Position numbers and translations under genes: made by a program. A stretch of 64,000 nt of DNA from Lophium mytilinum (taxonomy: Eukaryota; Ascomycota; Dothideomycetes; Mytilinidiales; Mytilinidiaceae). The notes under the pieces are model-generated. The model worked only from the letters and a program-made list of their open reading frames with translations, did no database searches and was not told the DNA's origin. Of this stretch, positions 58,267-64,000 are shown one piece after another. Position 1 is the stretch's first letter. Each line of letters starts with the position of its first letter. The stretch is taken from contig MU004200.1 of the NCBI GenBank assembly GCA_010093605.1, forward strand, positions 564,155-628,154. Reading direction: 5' to 3'.

Positions 58267-61200
58267 ATTTGATCTACGAGCAACGGTTGGGTATGGAGTA
58301 TACCCCTTTTCTGCGTGCCATATAATGAGTTGGCATGGATGCTTGAGAGGTTTGTTTCCTTTGCGTTGCGGATTCGCCCGGGAAATATGAAGGGGGTGCG
58401 GAAGGGATTTGCTTCCCTGCGTTTCTTTGGCGGGCACAGGATTCCTCTGAAACATCGGCTTTCCCGGCGTTTCAGTGAGACTTGCGAGGAATAAAACGGT
58501 GTGAGCTAGTTGGAAAACTGTTGATGGAGTCGTGAAGTCATGAAAATGCGAATTTCAAACCATCCTATTCAGGTCGTTTGATAATACATCTTGCTGCGGA
58601 CTCTGCTCGTCGAGTCAAAGCGAACAATTTCCTCTCCCTCCATCAATCCCTTCGCTTACGGCTAACTCATTAGCGTAAATCACGTGTTCACCCTTTTTTG
58701 GCAACGCTCTATAATTGCTCTTTTCCCTCCCTCCCCTCTCTCCTTGCTTGCCTCACGGACCCCCCTCACGAAGAAACGCTCGTCAGCCCCGTGGCCCCTC
58801 CACAAGCCCATCCTTAACTTCATTCACTACCCCACCCCTCTACACATCTTCCACTCCCTTTCCCGGTCTCGGGAGGAGAGTGCGCGGGCGGCTGTTTCCT
58901 CTCCTTTCTTCCTCTCTCCCACCACCCCCCCAAGCAACCCCTCCGTCTCCCTCACCCACCGCCTAACTCTCTCCACTCTATCCCTCAATAGCCGAGCGTG
59001 TGCTCAAATAGCTCGGCGAGCTGGTATGGCTCGGTGGGGTCTAGCACCTCGAGCGCGGATGCGGGCCGCGAGCGCGGCCTCGAGGGCGAGGGGCGGCGGC
59101 GGCGGCGGTGTTGGTGGTGTTGGTGGTGGTAGTAGTGATGGAAAGAGGGGGGTTAGTAAGGAAGATTTGGGGAAGGGGCGGCATTACTACTGGGCGTTGG
59201 CGTGAGGATTGTGGTGGTGCTGGGAGCTAGCGGAGCACGAGAGCGAGATTGGGAAATTGTGAGGTAGAGCGGTAGGTGCGGGGGTTTGGTGGCATGTGGA
59301 GAGGGAGTTTGAGGAGTGCAAACGTTTTTGGGGGGTTGTTGTGGGGCGCCTGGCGGTCTTTTCTGGGGGTGGGCTTGGGAGGTTGGGGATGGTGGGTTGT
59401 GCTTGGGGCCGGGCGGGAATAGTGGTAGGTAGAGTGCTGCGGTTGCGTGGTTTAGAGCGGGGATTGGGGCGGTTTGGAGTCGTGGGGTTTAGGGGGTTCG
59501 TGGGTACTGTCCTGTGCGCTGTTGCAGTCGATTAAGGCACATGAAGCTGTGTGAAGAAGGAGAGAAAAGGTTATACGTGCAAGGACAGAGAGAGAACGTG
59601 AGGAAAAGGAGGGGCGCTTTTCGCTGAGCGTGCGACAGAGTTGTTGTTGATATAGGCTGGTTTGAGGTGGGCTTGGGGATGGTTGTGATGGTGGTACGAA
59701 GAGCGGTGCTGTCGATACGGGACACCTTCTGGCAGTGAGTGGTGCCAATGTGCTCCATGATACTTAGGAGATAGGTTAATTGGCGGCTCCTTGGCTTGTA
59801 AGTGTAGAGGCTTGACAGACGCCGCCCGTGTCTAAGCTATCCATTTGGAAATACTTAAATAGAGTATCGACGAGGGGATATCTTTGAAGTCGTAGTATGC
59901 ACTACGAAAGATCTCTCGAAGGCGTGGGCAAGGTCCGGTGATGCAGAGGTGTGGGAAGTGCATTCTTTCCAAGAATTGTTCTCTCTTGAGATTGCTGTTT
60001 AAAGAGATGTGGTATTCCATTCAGGCATTCCAAATAGACGCATAAAAGCGATGTCTCACATCTGGTCATGGACAAATCGACAAACAGTAGGTCTTGGAGC
60101 ACGACAGCTGGGTTTGGAACACGACAACACGATAGAGTACTGAATGGAGAAGCGAGATAAGTGATGAAAATAGAATTTGGAATGCTACGAGAACAGGACA
60201 GAGTACGAGGATAGTACGGAGTACCAGAGAAGCAAACAAAATGGACCTTCCCCGCAAAGAGCACTCAGGACTAATCAGTTACCGGAAATAGAACAGCGCA
60301 AACCCGACGTCTAATCAGCGCGATCTCGATGCAGCAACTCGCACCTCTCGTTCCTCCAAGCGGCGATCTTACCGCGACGGGCACGTCGCCGGTATCACGG
60401 AGAAGTAGGGCGAGGTGCTCAATCAGACGATCGAGGGCCTAGATGGCGGTTGCGAATGTATTGGCTGGGAGGCGGGACGGCGACCTGCTCGATCAGACCA
60501 GGCGGGCGACAGGGTGCCCGTTCAGTTTGCTAGTAGAAGCGAGGGACGGCGATCTCGTGATATGGGACGTGACTTCAACGCCGTCGCAGAGACTGGCGTG
60601 AGCATGAGGTTGTTGAGTTGTGCTAAAATTTACCTAAGAAGCGCAAAGCTAGGAGCGTGGGTCTGGCCGTAGAGGTCCGAATTTTTACGAGAGAAAGTAA
60701 GGTGTCAGTTGGTGGGTGAATGACGAATGTATAGAGTCCATATTGCATACGAAGTTCTATCACGTGATCCCGTAAAGTACCCACAAAGGTAATCTGTTAC
60801 CAAATCAGAAACCCCACATGAAAGATGGATTCGGGAGAGCCTAGACAGCAGCGGAGAGAGGTGTATGCAGTTTGCGGGTATGATTGGGCGACTGAAGTGT
60901 ACCTGTCAGCGAAAGCTCCCTGGCAGTTGCATAGAGCCGCTGTCCAGGTCGACGGCGTCAGCACTCTATCCAGGCGGCCGTGCGTCTTCTCGAGCGCGCG
61001 AAGAATTCGCTCCATGCAGCAGATCACCGTCAAACCCCAACCCCCTCCCAGCACCCTTTGCCGCGGTGTGGCGGCTACGGGGCCAACAAGCAATCTTGGC
61101 ATGCTGTCAAGCACATCAAGCAGCAAGCTAGCCAAGCAAAGATAAGAGCCTTAAGCCGAAACCTTGCTTGGACCCGGGTTTGAAAGATGGATGGCCTGAC

Positions 61201-63054
61201 CCTAACCCGGCGCCCATCACGCACAACAGCGATGGGCATAACAGGCAACGGGTGCTTGCATGCCTCTTCCTGGAGTTTTTGCGAGGCCACGGACCCAACG
61301 GAGCCAACGGAGCCACACTTCGCTCCTGCCGTTCAGGGTCGCACCCAGGGCTGTGGCCAGTGGGTGGCGTGGCGAAGTGGCTCGGGAGAAGCGGCGTGGA
61401 AGAAATTTCGAAGGTTGGAAGCTGAGGATCGGCCTCCCCATCGCCACCAGAAGCCTTATCTCTGACGGCACACACCACCTGCTGCAATCAAGGTTTGGAT
61501 AGCCGTTCAGCAGACCCCGCCGGTGATGGAGGTGCCGCTCGCGATGCATGGAGGCGGTCGAGAGGCGTTCTGAGGTCGCAATGGCTCTCGCAATCGCAAT
61601 CAGCGGGCCTAGCTCGACGCCGCTGCCTCAGGCCCCAGTGAGGCCATGGCTTCTAGAAGGCGCGGTGATAGGCCAGCACTGCTCGAGGTGACATTTGAAG
61701 CTGGAGAAACATGCACGGTACTCCGGACAAGCCACCAACCACCGGGAGCCGCCGATGTATGGCTGCTTGCCGACTACCTTCCCGCAGCCGTTTGAAGCCA
61801 TCATTCGACATGGGTGGCCTGATGGAGAATTGGTCGCCGTCTTGTCGCAACCGCTGGGCACCAAGGTGCGATATTTTGCGCCTCCCGCCATTGACCCAGC
61901 TGTCAGCGTCGCACATCGGGGCATCGACTCCCGTTTGTTCACGCCATGCCTCCCACGCGCATGCTGAAGGCGAGCACCGCGTCGTCGACTTGCGATCCTA
62001 CACGGAGTACAGTAGTACTGCCGCTGAAAAGCGCCGTGCAAAGGTAGCTTCCGGGTATATGCACGCCAGGGACGTCGCCAGTCTAGTTCTGCACCAGAAG
62101 CTTAACCTCCGCTGGCCCCGCTGGGAGATTCGTCTACCCGCAAGCAGAAGGTGGAAGCATGATGGACGGCCAATTGAATTGAGGTCTCGGCAGACCCTCT
62201 CGAACGCGTTCTCGGCTGACGACTGTGGCATTGCTTGACGCGGCGCCCCTTCAGCGAAAGTGGCAGTTCACTGATCTTATCTGAAACTCCCTGGATATAG
62301 TGGTATACTTCGACTACACACTTCCGATATACACCTGCCTAGCACCGTCTAGGTCCTTTGATATATTGTCAAGATTTGGTCATGTGTGATTTAACAAGCC
62401 TAAGAGGTTGCTGGCGACCTCGAACAGTTTGAACTGCTACGTTCTTTTCGCGAGCATTTATGAGCGAGTGCGAAGTTCCATGTCAAAATCTCTAGCTCTC
62501 GGTAGGTACACACTCTCTCTCTAGACTTGCTGTATAAACTAGCCAAGCATTCCTCGAGTTTCTCCAATGCATGATTAGAAAGGGCACAAAACGAGAGTTC
62601 CCCGGGCCAGCTACCTACAAAGTGCCAAGGTGAACTGCCACTTTATGCGCAAGGAATGGCGCCCTGTGCCGAATCCAAATGGAGGCCCCACTCCGGGACC
62701 AGGGCCAATTCATCATGGTGTCCATCCCGGTCACCTCTCGCCCCACGGCCACACGGCCGTCCCCAAACGCAGTGCCATCCACAACCACGGCTATGCCGTC
62801 AATTGGACGCGGGCCGCTGTTTGCCGCTGGAGTCGTGATGGTCGCGCCTTCCAGATCATCTACGACCTTCCCAATCTGGCCTGCCCTTGATAGCTGTCTC
62901 TGTGCGACGGAGCACGCGACCGAGGCCAGTCAATCTCCAGTGCGGAGGAAGTATATTAACCCTCCACACGCCTGCAACATAACCTCCCCAGCGCGAGCCC
63001 GTCTCAATACCTCACCACCATATTTCCCGTCAATCCACACGACAAGTCCCCACC
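58267..63054. other. 4.8-kb gene-poor region
   Basis: The largest gap in the window. 58690-58990 is pyrimidine-rich and 59090-59480 is G-rich on the same strand, a sharp composition switch with (GGC)n and GGT repeats near 59090-59140. Frames up to 175 aa (61711-62238) and 173 aa (58684-59205) lack domains and splice logic. The right end (about 62900-63054) is the PTR2 promoter. No transposon or RNA gene was recognised. Confidence 0.45.
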
Positions 63055-64000
63055 ATGCCTGGCGACATCACTGACGTCGTACGTATCCTGCGTCGCATAC
63101 AGCTGTACAACACCACTAACTCTCCCTCAGTACGCGGGTGCACGGCACGATCCTGCCCTGATCGAAGCTTCTGGCGACCCTCATCGCAAGCTGTCCGTCA
63201 CTGACCATGTCACTGAGCCCCCGCCAATGTTCGCCGGCGAGAAGACGCACCAGGCCGACTACCTCGAGACCGACTCCACACACTCCACCCTCCCCACCGA
63301 AGAGGAGCTGCACACGCTCCGCCGCGTGCCCGACAAGATCCCCCTAAAGGCATTCACCATCGCCTACATCGAGTTGGCAGAGCGACTTTCCTACTACGGC
63401 ACCACCCAGGTCTTCGTCAACTTCATCTCTTCGCCAAACCCGGGCACCTCTACAGGCAAAGCTGTCAACCCCAGTGCTGCCGATGCCCAACCTGGTGCGC
63501 TCGGTATGGGCCAGCAAGCCTCTACCGGCCTCACCACTTTCAACCAGTTCTGGGTCTACCTGATTCCTCTCTTCGGTGCCTACGTTGCCGACACCTATCT
63601 CGGTCGCTACAAGACTATCGTCTGGTCCGTTGGGATTGCCATCATCGGCCATGTAATCCTCACTGCCTCTGCTGCCCCGGCTGTCATTGAGAAGCCCCAC
63701 AGCGCTCTCGCCGCCTTCATCATCGGCTTGATCATTATGGGCATTGGCACTGGTGGTTTCAAGCCCAACATTTCTCCTCTCGTTGCTGAGCAGATCCCAC
63801 GCGAGACCATGCACGTCAAGACTCTTCCCAAGACAGGCGAGCGCGTGATTGTGGACCCTGCCGTTACTACCGCCAGAGTCTACAACTGGTTCTATCTATT
63901 CATCAACATCGGTGCTTTGATTGGCCAGCTCTCTATGGCCTACGCCGAGCGTTACGTCGGATTCTACCTGTCCTTCATGCTTCCTACCCTCTTCTTCTGC
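63055..64000 (+). CDS. PTR2: PTR2-type proton/peptide symporter (POT family), cut by window edge
   Basis: Proton-coupled di/tripeptide transporter of the plasma membrane; only the N-terminal ~298 residues are in the window. Exon 1 is 63055-63078 (MPGDITDV); a 52-bp GT-AG intron (63079-63130) joins it to YAGARHDPALIEASGD. A long hydrophilic N-tail carries TEEELHTLRRVPDKIPLKAFTIAYIELAERLSYYGTTQVF, in which the E-x-x-E-R-x-x-Y-Y-G element (ELAERLSYYG) is the proton-coupling motif of POT helix 1. Next come FNQFWVYLIPLFGAYVADTYLGRYKTI (PTR2 signature 1 region), GIGTGGFKPNISPLVAEQI, and ARVYNWFYLFINIGALIG (signature 2, F-Y-x-x-I-N-x-G). The frame is intact to the edge. Regulation of yeast PTR2 by amino acids through Ubr1/Cup9 is known, but nothing here shows it. 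Confidence 0.95.

Noticed and set aside
61711-62238. 175-aa open frame in the 4.8-kb gap
   Set aside because: No domain or conserved motif; several overlapping frames of similar length in the same stretch.

Overview
The window looks like nuclear DNA of a filamentous ascomycete (Pezizomycotina), most likely a dothideomycete-type fungus. Genes are compact, on both strands, and interrupted by short GT-AG introns of about 45-150 bp. Families diagnostic of fungi are present (Dal5-type and DHA transporters, fungal Ten1, fungal Fhl1, YS-type OPT). One DNA transposon carries C-to-T and G-to-A changes of the kind left by RIP. The exact species cannot be told from the sequence. I modelled 22 protein genes, one of them running off the right edge. 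Exon sums give an intact reading frame for each complete gene.

Layout. 0.6-6.8 kb: a 2OG-Fe(II) prolyl-hydroxylase-like enzyme (-) divergent from a large FHA + forkhead regulator of the Fhl1 type (+). 8.5-13.6 kb: ESCRT-III Snf7 (-), the telomere-capping protein Ten1 (+) and a YS-type OPT transporter (-). 13.6-18.2 kb: gene-poor, holding a RIP-damaged Tc1/mariner element with perfect 39-bp terminal inverted repeats. 18.2-32.9 kb: mitochondrial copper chaperone Sco1, then a transporter-rich stretch with a DHA1 permease, an unnamed zinc-binding protein, a DHA2 permease of the vacuolar amino-acid type, a secreted arylsulfatase, and a Dal5-type anion symporter divergent from the sulfatase. 34.0-45.1 kb: housekeeping genes, namely the Rac GTPase, an erasin-like UBX protein, the ELL-associated elongation factor EAF, ribosomal protein S0 (uS2), mitochondrial uS15m, the exosome cofactor Lrp1/C1D and a PRKRIP1-type protein. 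47.4-49.5 kb: a predicted pseudokinase. 51.5-52.4 kb: a diverged tandem array with a period near 180 bp. 53.3-58.3 kb: a mitochondrial-carrier-fold protein (-) divergent from the FACT subunit Spt16 (+). 63.1 kb to the edge: a PTR2/POT peptide transporter.

How the genes relate. Most are independent housekeeping functions: transcription and chromatin (Fhl1, EAF, Spt16), RNA processing (Lrp1, PRKRIP1), ribosomes (S0, uS15m), membrane traffic and ERAD (Snf7, UBX), telomeres (Ten1), polarity (Rac) and respiration (Sco1). The more accessory part is the 20-33 kb transporter/sulfatase stretch. There the sulfatase and the anion symporter share one 1.2-kb divergent promoter, which suggests uptake and use of organic sulfur esters.

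No clear new multi-gene system was found. The strongest oddities are the transposon whose ends escaped the damage seen inside it, the ~180-bp tandem array, a recent 264-bp in-frame duplication in the Fhl1-like gene, two very small exons (9 and 15 nt), and a kinase lacking its catalytic aspartate.
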